In this document: piece by piece, positions 47,361 through 59,286 of the stretch
How the letters are laid out: every line of letters starts with the position of its first letter
Position numbering within the stretch: position 1 is the stretch's first letter
Assembly: GCA_947179485.1 (NCBI GenBank)
Contig: OX359246.1
Location: 60,491,632-60,555,631 of the forward strand
Source: Allacma fusca
Taxonomy: Eukaryota; Arthropoda; Collembola; Symphypleona; Sminthuridae
Direction: 5' to 3'
Length of the DNA stretch: 64,000 nt
Position numbers and translations under genes: made by a program
The notes under the pieces: model-generated
What the model was told of the DNA's origin: nothing
The model's input: the letters and a program-made list of their open reading frames with translations, nothing else
Databases searched by the model: none

Positions 47361-48245
47361 TCACGAGTACGACTAGATACTCGAGTTTCGATTTCGAGTA
47401 CGAGTACGGGTCGAGTACGGTATCAACTTAAATTGGTACTTGTACTCGTCGGGCGAGTATCCGTTTTCGTACTCGAACTTGAGTATATTTCTAACGAGTA
47501 TCAGAGCGAGTACGAGTACGTTCAAAGTACTTGAACCAAAGCACGAGTACGAGTTCGGGACATAAATTCAAAAGTACTTGAACCCGTACTTGGATTTACA
47601 TTTGATACTCGAGTAATTTCCTCCAGCACAAAGTCCACATCCATATTTCCTATATTACAAAAAAGTTGTTTTTCCAAAGCAAAAAAGGAAAAGCGGTTAA
47701 ATTCAAAATGACTACGAATAGCATGAAACGTTACACCTACAGCGTAAGTTATTGTTCCAGCTCCGAATTGATTACTACTGTAGTTACTAATTGTAAGTAT
47801 TTACCTATCGCCGCAAAATATAATGGAACAGGAGAATAGGGCGAAATTAATGGAGATTAGAATGAGATTGACCTGACTGAAGAGAATCCAGTCGATATGA
47901 CTGGCAGAATCAAATCTTGATCTATTGTTCGTCGGCATTTTAATCTCAGTGGAGAAATTTTTCATTGCAAACACTGTTCGCAAGTTGCAGTTACAAATTC
48001 TTGTAAGTTGAATCTACTATTTGTTTTCTATGTCAATCTGTCTTTAACAAAAAATAGTGTCTAAAAATTTTGTTTTCGGTGTACTTGATACTCGAGTACG
48101 GTTCGAGTACGAGTTCAAGTACGGGTCGGTCGGTATAAACGTTTTATACTCGTAAGTACGGTCTAAGTTCGGTAAAAAGTTAAGAAATATATTACCGTAC
48201 TCCGAGTACAGGATTTTTTACTCGTACTTGAAGACACAAGTCCGG
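47361..48245. mobile_element. probable nonautonomous element with GAGTACGAGTAC arrays
   Basis: Two blocks, 47365-47610 and 48085-48245, consist largely of GAGTAC/CGAGTACGAGTACGGG motifs in both orientations and enclose about 470 bp of unique sequence. The design matches the hAT-type elements elsewhere in this window, but I find no clean terminal repeat or target duplication, so the limits and class are uncertain. Confidence 0.45.
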
Positions 48246-48716
48246 GTCAAGGGGGAATTTAACTCAACAATTCTGATTGAACTTGTTACTTACATATATG
48301 AATCTTTAAAATGATTATATATATATATTTCTTTAAAATGATGCTTGCCATCTCATCTTGAGGGTTTGTCTGCGGAGGATCATAAAAATAATTCTCGTAA
48401 AGTATTTGTTCTCATGAATAATAAAATATTTTAGTGTGAGTTTGACCGTTGGGCAAAATGTTGACACATTTTTGAGTGAAGAAATAAGTTGTGGGAAATA
48501 ATTAAAGACGGGAACTTCAAATTGAATATAAATTAGTGCAATTGACTCAAAGTGAGTCTGAAGTTCATGTTCGTTTTGGATTTACGGATCGTGGTTACCT
48601 AAAGATTGGCTGAAGAAAGGAAATATTATTATTAAAGGTAAGATTGAATTTTAAAAACTAAAGTTTGATTAATTTATAATACATAAGTTATCGTGCTAAT
48701 AATTATTAAGGAATCC
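48246..48716. other. noncoding stretch left of the 42-bp array
   Basis: AT-rich. A pure TA run lies near 48318. No gene seen. Confidence 0.5.
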
Positions 48717-51700
48717 CTAACGGTACCGCGAAAGAATGTATGAATGTATTATTACGGTACCACGAGAGTCTGTAAACATGCATATGAATTCCCAAAAAGG
48801 GAACCACGGACGTTCATATACACACATACGGATTCCTTTACAGTACCACGGGAGTCCATATGCACACATAGGGATTCCGTTACGGTACCACGGGCGTCCA
48901 TATACATACATAGGGATTCCGTTACGGTACCACGGGCGTCCATATACATACATAGGGATTCCGTTACGGTACCACGGGCGTCCATATACATACATAGGGA
49001 TTCCGTTACGGTACCACGGGCGTCCATATACATACATAGGGATTCCGTTACGGTACCACGGGCGTCCATATACATACATAGGGATTCCCTTACGGTACCA
49101 CGGGCGTCCATATACGTACATAGGGATTCCCTTACGGTACCACGGGCGTCCATATACATACATAGGGATTCCCTTACGGTACCACGGGCGTCCATATACA
49201 TACATAGGGATTCCCTTACGGTACCACGGGCGTCCATATACATACATAGGGATTCCCTTACGGTACCACGGGCGTCCATATACATACATAGGGATTCCCT
49301 TACGGTACCACGGGCGTCCATATACATACATAGGGATTCCCTTACGGTACCACGGGCGTCCATATACATACATAGGGATTCCCTTACGGTACCACGGGCG
49401 TCCATATACATACATAGGGATTCCCTTACGGTACCACGGGCGTCCATATACATACATAGGGATTCCCTTACGGTACCACGGGCGTCCATATACATACATA
49501 GGGATTCCCTTACGGTACCACGGGCGTCCATATACATACATAGGGATTCCCTTACGGTACCACGGGCGTCCATATACATACATAGGGATTCCCTTACGGT
49601 ACCACGGGCGTCCATATACATACATAGGGATTCCCTTACGGTACCACGGGCGTCCATATACATATATAGGGATTCCCTTACGGTACCACGGGCGTCCATA
49701 TACATACATAGGGATTCCCTTACGGTACCACGGGCGTCCATATACATATATAGGGATTCCCTTACGGTACCACGGGCGTCCATATACATACATAGGGATT
49801 CCCTTACGGTACCACGGGCGTCCATATACATACATAGGGATTTCCTTACGGTACCACGGGCGTCCATATACATACATAGGGATTCCCTTACGGTACCACG
49901 GGCGTCCATACACATACACAGGGATTCCCTTACGGTACCACGGGCGTCCATATACATACACAGGGATTCCCTTACGGTACCACGGGCGTCCATATACATA
50001 CACAGGGATTCCCTTACGGTACCACGGGCGTCCAAATACATACATAGGGATTCCCTTACGGTACCACGGGCGTCCAAATACATACATAGGGATTCCCTTA
50101 CGGTACCACGGGCGTCCAAATACATACATAGGGATTCCCTTACGGTACCACGGGCGTCCAAATACATACATAGGGATTCCCTGACGGTACCATGGGCGTC
50201 CATATACATACATAGGGATTCCCTGACGGTACCATGGGCGTCCATATACATACATAGGGATTCCCTGACGGTACCATGGGCGTCCATATACATACATAGG
50301 GATTCCCTGACGGTACAATGGGCGTCCATATACATACATAGGGATTCCCTGACGGTACAATGGGCGTCCATATACATACATAGGGATTCCCTGACGGTAC
50401 AATGGGCGTCCATATACATACATAGGGATTCCCTGACGGTACCATGGGCGTCCATATACATACATAGGGATTCCCTGACGGTACCATGGGCGTCCATATA
50501 CATACATAGGGATTCCCTGACGGTACCATGGGCGTCCATATACATACATAGGGATTCCCTGACGGTACCATGGGCGTCCATATACATACATAGGGATTCC
50601 CTGACGGTACCATGGGCGTCCATATACATACATAGGGATTCCCTGACGGTACCATGGGCGTCCATATACATACATAGGGATTCCCTGACGGTACCATGGG
50701 CGTCCATATACATACATAGGGATTCCCTGACGGTACCATGGGCGTCCATATACATACATAGGGATTCCCTGACGGTACCATGGGCGTCCATATACATACA
50801 TAGGGATTCCCTGACGGTACCATGGGCGTCCATATACATACATAGGGATTCCCTGACGGTACCATGGGCGTCCATATACATACATAGGGATTCCCTTACG
50901 GTACCATGGGCGTCCATATACATACATAGGGATTCCCTTACGGTACCACGGGCGTCCATATACATACATAGGGATTCCCTTACGGTACCACGGGCGTCCA
51001 TATACATACATAGGGATTCCCTTCCGGTACCACGGGCGTCCATATACATACATAGGGATTCCCTTACGGTACCACGGGCGTCCATATACATACATAGGGA
51101 TTCCCTTACGGTACCACGGGCGTCCATATACATACATAGGGATTCCCTTACGGTACCACGGGCGTCCATATACATACATAGGGATTCCCTTACGGTACCA
51201 CGGGCGTCCATATACATACATAGGGATTCCCTTACGGTACCACGGGCGTCCATATACATACATAGGGATTCCCTTACGGTACCACGGGCGTCCATATACA
51301 TACATAGGGATTCCCTTACGGTACCACGGGCGTCCATATACATACATAGGGATTCCCTTACGGTACCACGGGCGTCCATATACATACATAGGGATTCCCT
51401 TACGGTACCACGGGCGTCCATATACATACATAGGGATTCCCTTACGGTACCACGGGCGTCCATATACATACATAGGGATTCCCTTACGGTACCACGGGCG
51501 TCCATATACATACATAGGGATTCCCTTACGGTACCACGGGCGTCCATATACATACATAAGGATTCCCTTACGGTACCACGGGCGTCCATATACATACATA
51601 AGGATTCCCTTACGGTACCACGGGCGTCCATATACATACATAAGGATTCCCTTACGGTACCACGGGCGTCCATATACATACATAAGGATTCCCTTACGGT

Positions 51701-54056
51701 ACCACGGGCGTCCATATACATACATAAGGATTCCCTTACGGTACCACGGGCGTCCATATACATACATTAAGATTCCCTTACGGTACCACGGGCGTCCATA
51801 TACATACATTAAGATTCCCTTACGGTACCACGGGCGTCCATATACATAAATAGGGATTCCCTTACGGTACCACGGGCGTCCATATACATACATTAAGATT
51901 CCCTTACGGTACCACGGGCGTCCATATACATACACAGGGATTCCCTTACGGTACCACGGGCGTCCATATACATACACAGGGATTCCCTTACGGTACCACG
52001 GGCGTCCAAATACATACATAGGGATTCCCTTACGGTACCACGGGCGTCCAAATACATACATAGGGATTCCCTTACGGTACCACGGGCGTCCAAATACATA
52101 CATAGGGATTCCCTTACGGTACCACGGGCGTCCATATACATACATAGGGATTCCCTTACGGTACCATGGGCGTCCATATACATACATAGGGATTCCCTGA
52201 CGGTACCATGGGCGTCCATATACATACATAGGGATTCCCTGACGGTACCATGGGCGTCCATATACATACATAGGGATTCCCTGACGGTACCATGGGCGTC
52301 CATATACATACATAGGGATTCCCTGACGGTACCATGGGCGTCCATATACATACATAGGGATTCCCTGACGGTACCATGGGCGTCCATATACATACATAGG
52401 GATTCCCTGACGGTACCATGGGCGTCCATATACATACATAGGGATTCCCTGACGGTACCATGGGCGTCCATATACATACATAGGGATTCCCTGACGGTAC
52501 CATGGGCGTCCATATACATACATAGGGATTCCCTGACGGTACCATGGGCGTCCATATACATACATAGGGATTCCCTGACGGTACCATGGGCGTCCATATA
52601 CATACATAGGGATTCCCTTACGGTACCATGGGCGTCCATATACATACATAGGGATTCCCTTACGGTACCACGGGCGTCCATATACATACATAGGGATTCC
52701 CTTACGGTACCACGGGCGTCCATATACATACATAGGGATTCCCTTCCGGTACCACGGGCGTCCATATACATACATAGGGATTCCCTTACGGTACCACGGG
52801 CGTCCATATACATACATAGGGATTCCCTTACGGTACCACGGGCGTCCATATACATACATAGGGATTCCCTTACGGTACCACGGGCGTCCATATACATACA
52901 TAGGGATTCCCTTACGGTACCACGGGCGTCCATATACATACATAGGGATTCCCTTACGGTACAACGGGCGTCCATATACATACATAAGGATTCCCTTACG
53001 GTACCACGGGCGTCCATATACATACATAAGGATTCCCTTACGGTACCACGGGCGTCCATATACATACATAAGGATTCCCTTACGGTACCACGGGCGTCCA
53101 TATACATACATTAAGATTCCCTTACGGTACCACGGGCGTCCATATACATACATTAAGATTCCCTTACGGTACCACGGGCGTCCATATACATACATAGGGA
53201 TTCCCTTACGGTACCACGGGCGTCCATATACATACATAGGGATTCCCTTACGGTACCACGGGCGTCCATATACATACATAGGGATTCCCTTACGGTACCA
53301 CGGGCGTCCATATACATACATAGGGATTCCCTTACGGTACCACGGGCGTCCATATACATACATAGGGATTCCCTTACGGTACCACGGGCGTCCATATACA
53401 TACATAGGGATTCCCTTACGGTACCACGGGCGTCCATATACATACATAGGGATTCCCTTACGGTACCACGGGCGTCCATATACATACATAGGAATTCCCT
53501 GACGGTACCATGGGCGTCCATATACATACATAGGAATTCCCTGACGGTACCATGGGCGTCCATATACATACATAGGGATTCCCTGACGGTACCATGGGCG
53601 TCCATATACATACATAGGGATTCCCTGACGGTACCATGGGCGTCCATATACATACATAGGGATTCCCTGACGGTACCATGGGCGTCCATATACATACATA
53701 GGGATTCCCTGACGGTACCATGGGCGTCCATATACATACATAGGGATTCCCTGACGGTACCATGGGCGTCCATATACATACATAGGGATTCGCTTACGGT
53801 ACCACGGGCGTCCATATACATACATAGGGATACCCTTACGGTACCACGGGCGTCCATATACATACATAGGGATTCCGTTACGGTACCATGGGCGTCCATA
53901 TACATACATAGGGATTCGCTTACGGTACCACGGGCGTCCATATACATGTACAGGGATACACTTACGGTTCCACGGGCGTCCATATACATGTGTGAGGATT
54001 CCCTTACGGTACCATGGGCGTCCATGTACTTGTATATAGATTACCTTACGGTACAA
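48717..54056. repeat. 42-bp minisatellite array, about 127 copies, open in several frames
   Basis: A 42-bp unit containing GGTACCACGGGCGTCC, ATATACATACATA and GGGATTCCCTTAC repeats head to tail for 5.3 kb. Because 42 is a multiple of 3 and the unit has few stops, one 1779-codon frame is open across the whole array on the minus strand (14-residue repeat MYVYGRPWYRKGIP). Other frames stay open for 1-3 kb on both strands (MYMDARGTVRESLC minus; TVPRASIYIHRDSL and RYHGRPYTYIGIPL plus). The outer units are diverged and the centre is homogeneous, typical of a satellite. Variant units come in blocks (for example CTGACGGTACCATGG, AAATACATACATA, CATAAGG). I do not call a gene: there is no splice context or promoter, and open frames on both strands argue for arithmetic. 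Confidence 0.95.
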
Positions 54057-54430
54057 TGAGAGTATGTATGCATGTATATTCCAACTTCTGTTCTTCTAAG
54101 TATTGACTATTTAAAAATATTTGAACAATTAATTATTAAACGATTTTAGTTAGATGATGTTTATCTAAATAATATTTCATATTTCTAAATTCTTTTTTTA
54201 TAGTTTATATTTATTTTATAGAGTTTAACCGTTTCTGTGTGGATGATACTCCATGGCTGCGCGCAACTCAAGGTAAGAGCATCACCTTTCATTGTCCGCT
54301 TATGCTTTAGGCATTTCAGGGTAGCACACACTTGAATCCTGGATATCATTTCAAACGTTGTTAAATGTTAGGAAGAAAATAGCATCTATTTATTTTAGTT
54401 TTTGTTTAGCTGATAATATCAATTAACTAG
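54057..54430. other. spacer between two satellites
   Basis: About 370 bp of non-repeated AT-rich sequence. No gene. It could contain the left end of the Polinton if the second satellite is part of that element; this cannot be settled without the right end. Confidence 0.4.
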
Positions 54431-56704
54431 CAAACTAGTTGAGAACCTCAAGCTTTAGTAATCATTTAGATCGCGTATTTTCCCGAACGGACATAATTTG
54501 GTAATAAAGTGGATGCGTTTCGAAAGAATTGCAACTACTGTTTATCAGTATGTCGTATTTGAAAAAATTGCATCTGAGTGTTATGGAAGGCGCAAACTAG
54601 TTGAGAACCTCAGGCTTTAGTAATCATTTATATCGCATATTTTCCCGAACGGGAATAATTTGGTAATAAAGTGGATGCGTTTCCAAAGAACTTCAACTAC
54701 TGTTTATCAGTATGTCGTATTTGGAAAAAATTGCATCTGAGTGTTATGGAAGGCGCAAACTAGTTGAGAACCTCAGGCTTTAGTAATCATTTAGATCGCG
54801 TATTTTCCCGAACGGACATAATTTGGTAATAAAGTGGATGCGTTTCCAAAGAATTTCAACTACTGTTTATCAGTATGTCGTATTTGGAAAAAATTGCAGC
54901 TGAGTGTTATGGAAGGCGCAAACTAGTTGAGAACCTCAGGCTTTAGTAATCATTTAGATCGCATATTTTCCCGAACGGGAATAATTTGGTAATAAAGTGG
55001 ATGCGTTTCGAAAGAATTGCAACTACTGTTTATCAGTATGTCGTATTTGGAAAAAATTGCATCTGAGTGTTATGGAAGGCACAAACTAGTTGAGAACCTC
55101 AGGCTTTAGTAATCATTTAGATCGCGTATTTTCCCGAACGGACATAATTTGGTAATAAAGTGGATGCGTTTCCAAAGAATTGCAACTACTGTTTATCAGT
55201 ATGTCGTATTTGGAAAAATTGCATCTGAGTGTTATGGAAGGCACAAACTAGTTGAGAACCTCAGGCTTTAGTAATCATTTAGATCGCGTATTTTCCCGAA
55301 CGGACATAATTTGGTAATAAAGTGGATTCGTTTCCAAAGAATTGCAACTACTGTTTATAAGTATGTCGTATTTGGAAAAATTGCATCTGAGTGTTATGGA
55401 AGGCACAAACTAGTTGAGAACCTCAGGCTTTAGTAATCATTTAGATCGCGTATTTTCCCGAACGGACATAATTTGGTAATAAAGCGGACGCGTTTCCAAA
55501 GAATTGCAACTACTGTTTATCAGTATGTCGTATTTGGAAAAATTACATCTGAGTGTTATGGAAGGCACAAACTAGTTGTGAACCTCAGGCTTTAGTAATC
55601 ATTTAGATTGCGTATTTTTCCGAACGGGCATAATTTGGTAATAAAGTGGATGCGTTTCCAAAGAATTGCAACTACTGTTTATCAGTATGTCGTATTTGGA
55701 AAAAATTGCATCTGAGTGTTATGGAAGGCGCAAACTAGTTGAGAACCTCAGGCTTTAGTAATCATTTAGATCGCATATTTTCCCGAACGGGAATAATTTG
55801 GTAATAAAGTGGATGCGTTTCGAAAGAATTGCAACTACTGTTTATCAGTATGTCGTATTTGGAAAAATTGCATCTGAGTGTTATGGAAGGCACAAACTAG
55901 TTGAGAACCTCAGGCTTTAGTAATCATTTAGATCGCGTATTTTCCCGAACGGACATAATTTGGTAATAAAGTGGATTCGTTTCCAAAGAATTGCAACTAC
56001 TGTTTATAAGTATGTCGTATTTGGAAAAATTGCATCTGAGTGTTATGGAAGGCACAAACTAGTTGAGAACCTCAGGCTTTAGTAATCATTTAGATCGCGT
56101 ATTTTCCCGAACGGACATAATTTGGTAATAAAGCGGACGCGTTTCCAAAGAATTGCAACTACTGTTTATCAGTATGTCGTATTTGGAAAAATTACATCTG
56201 AGTGTTATGGAAGGCACAAACTAGTTGTGAACCTCAGGCTTTAGTAATCATTTAGATTGCGTATTTTTCCGAACGGGCATAATTTGGTAATAAAGTGGAT
56301 GCGTTTCCAAAGAATTGCAACTACTGTTTATCAGTATGTCGTATTTGGAAAAAATTGCATCTGAGTGTTATGGAAGGCGCAAACTAGTTGAGAACCTCAG
56401 GCTTTAGTAATCATTTAGATCGCGTATTTTCCCGAACGGGCATAATTTGGTAATAAAGTGGATGCGTTTCCAAAGAATTGCAACTACTGTTTATCAGTAT
56501 GTCGTATTTGGAAAAATTGCATCTGAGTGTTATGGAAGGCACAAACTAGTTGAGAACCTCAGGCTTTAGTAATCATTTAGATCGCGTATTTTCCCGAACG
56601 GGCATAATTTGGTAATAAAAGTGGATGCGTTTCGAAAGAATTGCAACTACTGTTTATCAGTATGTCATATTTGGAAAAATTGCACCTGAGTGTTATTCAA
56701 GGCG
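54431..56704. repeat. 162/163-bp tandem satellite, 14 copies
   Basis: Units start with CAAACTAGTTGAGAACCTCA at 54431, 54593, 54756, 54919, 55082, 55244, and so on every 162-163 bp to about 56542. The last copy decays at 56700 (GCGCATGCAAGTTGAGAAAC). Each holds CCCGAACGG, GGTAATAAAGTGGATGCG and TATCAGTATGTCGTATTTGG. A four-unit block is itself duplicated: markers AAGCGGACGCG and AACTAGTTGTGAACC recur 648-649 bp apart. No coding frame. Confidence 0.93.
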
Positions 56705-56976
56705 CATGCAAGTTGAGAAACTTGCAACTGTATCAGCTGGCATGATTACCCGTTCCAGTTATGCACATATGAATGCGAATAAATGAAAAAGCACGCAGAA
56801 TCATTTCTACAGATTTCCGTTATCTCATGTTGCGGGTCATAATCAAAACTCGTTCTCTATTCAGGATGGCGAGCAATGCTATATATACAAGTTCATTTAT
56901 GCTTATGCAAATTATTATGCCCAATGAATAAACATATTTATCCGATATTGGAATTGAAATAGAATTCGCTACTTTA

Positions 56977-57504
56977 TTAAAGAACGTATTTGAATATGTT
57001 TACATGTGACTTAGTCTTACATGTCTGAATTCGATTACATTGGTTTTGGCTACGCATAACGTAGATGTTACGAATGAATCGTTTAACTAACCTGTCATTG
57101 CTCTTAGCATTAGATCCAAATTTTGATAATATTTCTTTAAATTCCAATCCAATGGAGCGACAGTAGGCAAAAAATACGCAGTAATGCCCACACACGTCAG
57201 ATCCATCGCTCTGCAACACGCGGCAGTTTTCGCGTATAATAACTTGTGGCGGGGGATTTACGTGCTCGTAAATCTGTAGCGGAATGCCATAACTGTCAAA
57301 GTATTCCGCGCGGAGGTTATCAAGGATGAACCAACTGATCCAGTGATAACCAGGCCCTGTTTTCGTGTCAGTATTCTGTATGACAATGTAGGGATAGGAA
57401 GAGGAATCTATAGCGTCCCAGTCGTCATCGGCTGATAGGACAAAATATCGAATTTTCGATCCCACAAGCGTACGCAGTATTTCCAATATTTCGGTCGTGT
57501 TCAT
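56977..57504 (-). CDS. adenain-type cysteine protease (175 aa)
   Basis: This matches the C5 adenovirus-type maturation protease encoded by Polintons. The active-site order is His54 (GYHWISWF), Asp70 (EYFDSYG), Gln98 and Cys105 (QSDGSDVCGHYC); the Gln-to-Cys spacing of 7 and the His position equal those of adenain. It presumably cleaves virion precursor proteins. The ATG at 57504 follows the stop of the capsid-like gene by one base. The stop codon overlaps an AATAAA signal on the minus strand (56973-56978), so the transcript probably ends shortly after. The frame is intact. The C-terminal tail after residue 140 is basic (KRFIRNIYVMRSQNQCNR). Confidence 0.9.
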   Translation of the reverse strand: MNTTEILEILRTLVGSKIRYFVLSADDDWDAIDSSSYPYIVIQNTDTKTGPGYHWISWFILDNLRAEYFDSYGIPLQIYEHVNPPPQVIIRENCRVLQSDGSDVCGHYCVFFAYCRSIGLEFKEILSKFGSNAKSNDRLVKRFIRNIYVMRSQNQCNRIQTCKTKSHVNIFKYVL

Positions 57505-57505
57505 C

Positions 57506-58955
57506 TTAACGATCGTAAATAATTCCCTTGTCCTTGGTAACTTCTATGATTGATTGGTGGAGGCATAGAATTACAACATTGATGTTGTTTTTAAGCGACT
57601 CCTTAAATCTCATTGAGATTTTAATCTGACCTCGTCGGTTAACGCTCATAGAATTCCCCGAATTTGGTAAAAGCTCTATAGCTGTCAGAACGTTACCTGT
57701 AAGTTCAGAATTTCAAAATTTGAATTTTCAATAAAATTTTTTAAAAGATTTTTTAAAATTCTAAAATTCTAAACTTACCATTGGTGTAAGAGTCGCGATT
57801 GATACCATTGCCAAGGAGCGAATTTCCAGCAGTACACTCGAGTGTGCGCAAGCCAAGTAAAAACGAATCTGACCCGGTGAGCACGCCTGCTGTATTCTTT
57901 TGTCTGAAGCTAAACGGGATTTGACGATATTCGACATTCTGACCGTTCCAAGTAATGCTCAGTTCCGATAGATTTTGATCTGCGAAATTGAATGAGGACT
58001 TGGACAGTTTCCCGTTGAAAGCGTCGCTGTCCACAAACCCGAGAACCATTACTCGTGGAATTTTTCCAATTACCACCGACTCGCTTGTTGCCTGAGCTAG
58101 CCCTTTTGCTACGGTGAATGTTTTTATTTCATTCTCAGTAATTGGGTACTTGAGCGTTTTCCCGTCAGCCAATCCCTGCTTGTGCATGTCGATAATGGGC
58201 TTGGATATGACTTTCTTTCCCGCGTAGAATACAGCGTCGAGTATCTCGTATTTAAAAGGCACCCCGTTAAATCCCGCCTTTGTATCATTCTCGCAAGTAA
58301 GACATGCCTCAGGCATGTTTCGTCTAAGTACCAAACGAATTTCTGTGCCCGCAACTAGGTAACGCGGCTGCGTCAAAATATTCCCCAATATTTGACCGGA
58401 CATTGTGAAGGTCTTTGACTCCTTTGTCATGTCATATCTCTTTTTCCATCCAGCGTCAGTTTCCTTGAACGTACCGTGTACTTCCTCGGGATACCATAGT
58501 TCGTTCTTTAACTTTCCCTCCTTCCCCAAGTGATTGGTACTTAGAAGGCGCTGCATGTAGGACATCCAAGGATAATAATTGGACGTATCTTGTACTAGTT
58601 GACCGTTAATGTACAGCTCAAGATTAGAAAACATGCACTGGAAAAAGAGATTGCAGGGAGCAACCTTATCCGCTGGAATGCACATTGTTCCATCTTGTTG
58701 GACTATTCTACATGTCAAGGATAGGAAACAGTCCAAAGGATCCAGGTATCCATTGGTATCAGTAACAACCTGAAACTCTAGCGGATTAAATCCCTCGCGA
58801 ACTGACACTACAGGATAACATTGAATATAGTCGCTGCTTAATTGGGTAATTATGTCGGTGGGAGGCAGATCAAATAAGGCTACCTGACTGCGTACGGTCT
58901 GTTCAGACCCTTCGTACACAGTCGGATCGGTCTCAAACACCGAATTAATGTCCAT
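57506..58955 (-). CDS. capsid-like protein of Polinton (spliced, about 455 aa)
   Basis: Exon 1 is 58955-57779 and exon 2 is 57696-57506, separated by an 82-nt intron with a strong donor (AATG|GTAAGTTT) and an acceptor TTACAG. Phases match (1/1) and exon 2 adds 63 codons before the stop. Without splicing the frame ends only eight codons after the donor. The protein resembles the F54H12.2-like family found across animals, which belongs to Polintons. Visible marks are YLDPLDCFLSLTCRI, CNLFFQCMFSNLELYINGQL and YPWMSYMQRLLS. I infer a double-jelly-roll major capsid protein from family and length. It lies two bases after the basic-protein ORF and directly before the protease. No frameshift is seen. 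Confidence 0.7.
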
Positions 58956-58956
58956 T

Positions 58957-59286
58957 TTATTTCACACAACGACGCTTCCCTCGCTTTCTCCGTCCTCCTA
59001 CTTGTACCCGTCCAATTCTCCCTTTCGATCGTTTGCTTTGTTTAATACGTTGTCTACAAAGACCACCAGTTTGCACACTACAATTTTTTCTACCTCCTCC
59101 CACTTGTTCCTTTTTCTTTCTACCTGCACTGACACTTCGTAATGGGATGAGATAGGATGATGCTTCTGGGTTCAGACCGTTACTGGCAGAATCCATGGAG
59201 TCGATATTGAGCCTTCCGAATCCGGATTGCGTATGACGACTTGGCTCCAGCACACAACCCTTATCATCGCATTTGACCTCCCTCAT
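58957..59286 (-). CDS. small basic protein, possible virion core protein (109 aa)
   Basis: An ORF between two virion genes. Its ATG overlaps the stop of the upstream frame (ATGA), and its stop is followed by the next ATG after one base. The C-terminal half is strongly basic (KQSKRSKGRIGRV, GRRKRGKRRCVK), as in DNA-condensing core peptides of adenovirus-like particles. The N-terminal part (MREVKCDDKGCVLEP, SGFGRLNIDSMDS) contains two cysteines. The core role is inferred from charge and position only. Confidence 0.6.
   Translation of the reverse strand: MREVKCDDKGCVLEPSRHTQSGFGRLNIDSMDSASNGLNPEASSYLIPLRSVSAGRKKKEQVGGGRKNCSVQTGGLCRQRIKQSKRSKGRIGRVQVGGRRKRGKRRCVK

Noticed and set aside
48744-51770. 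Plus-strand 1008-codon frame in the 42-bp array as a gene
   Set aside because: It is one of several open frames over the same repeat on both strands and starts and stops with the array, with no splice or promoter context.
48717-56704. CRISPR-like array or centromere claim
   Set aside because: The units are directly tandem without unique spacers, and the surrounding genes are eukaryotic; centromere function cannot be read from sequence.
57753-57778. Unspliced C-terminus of the capsid-like protein
   Set aside because: It is encoded after a consensus donor site and replaced by a longer phase-matched exon.
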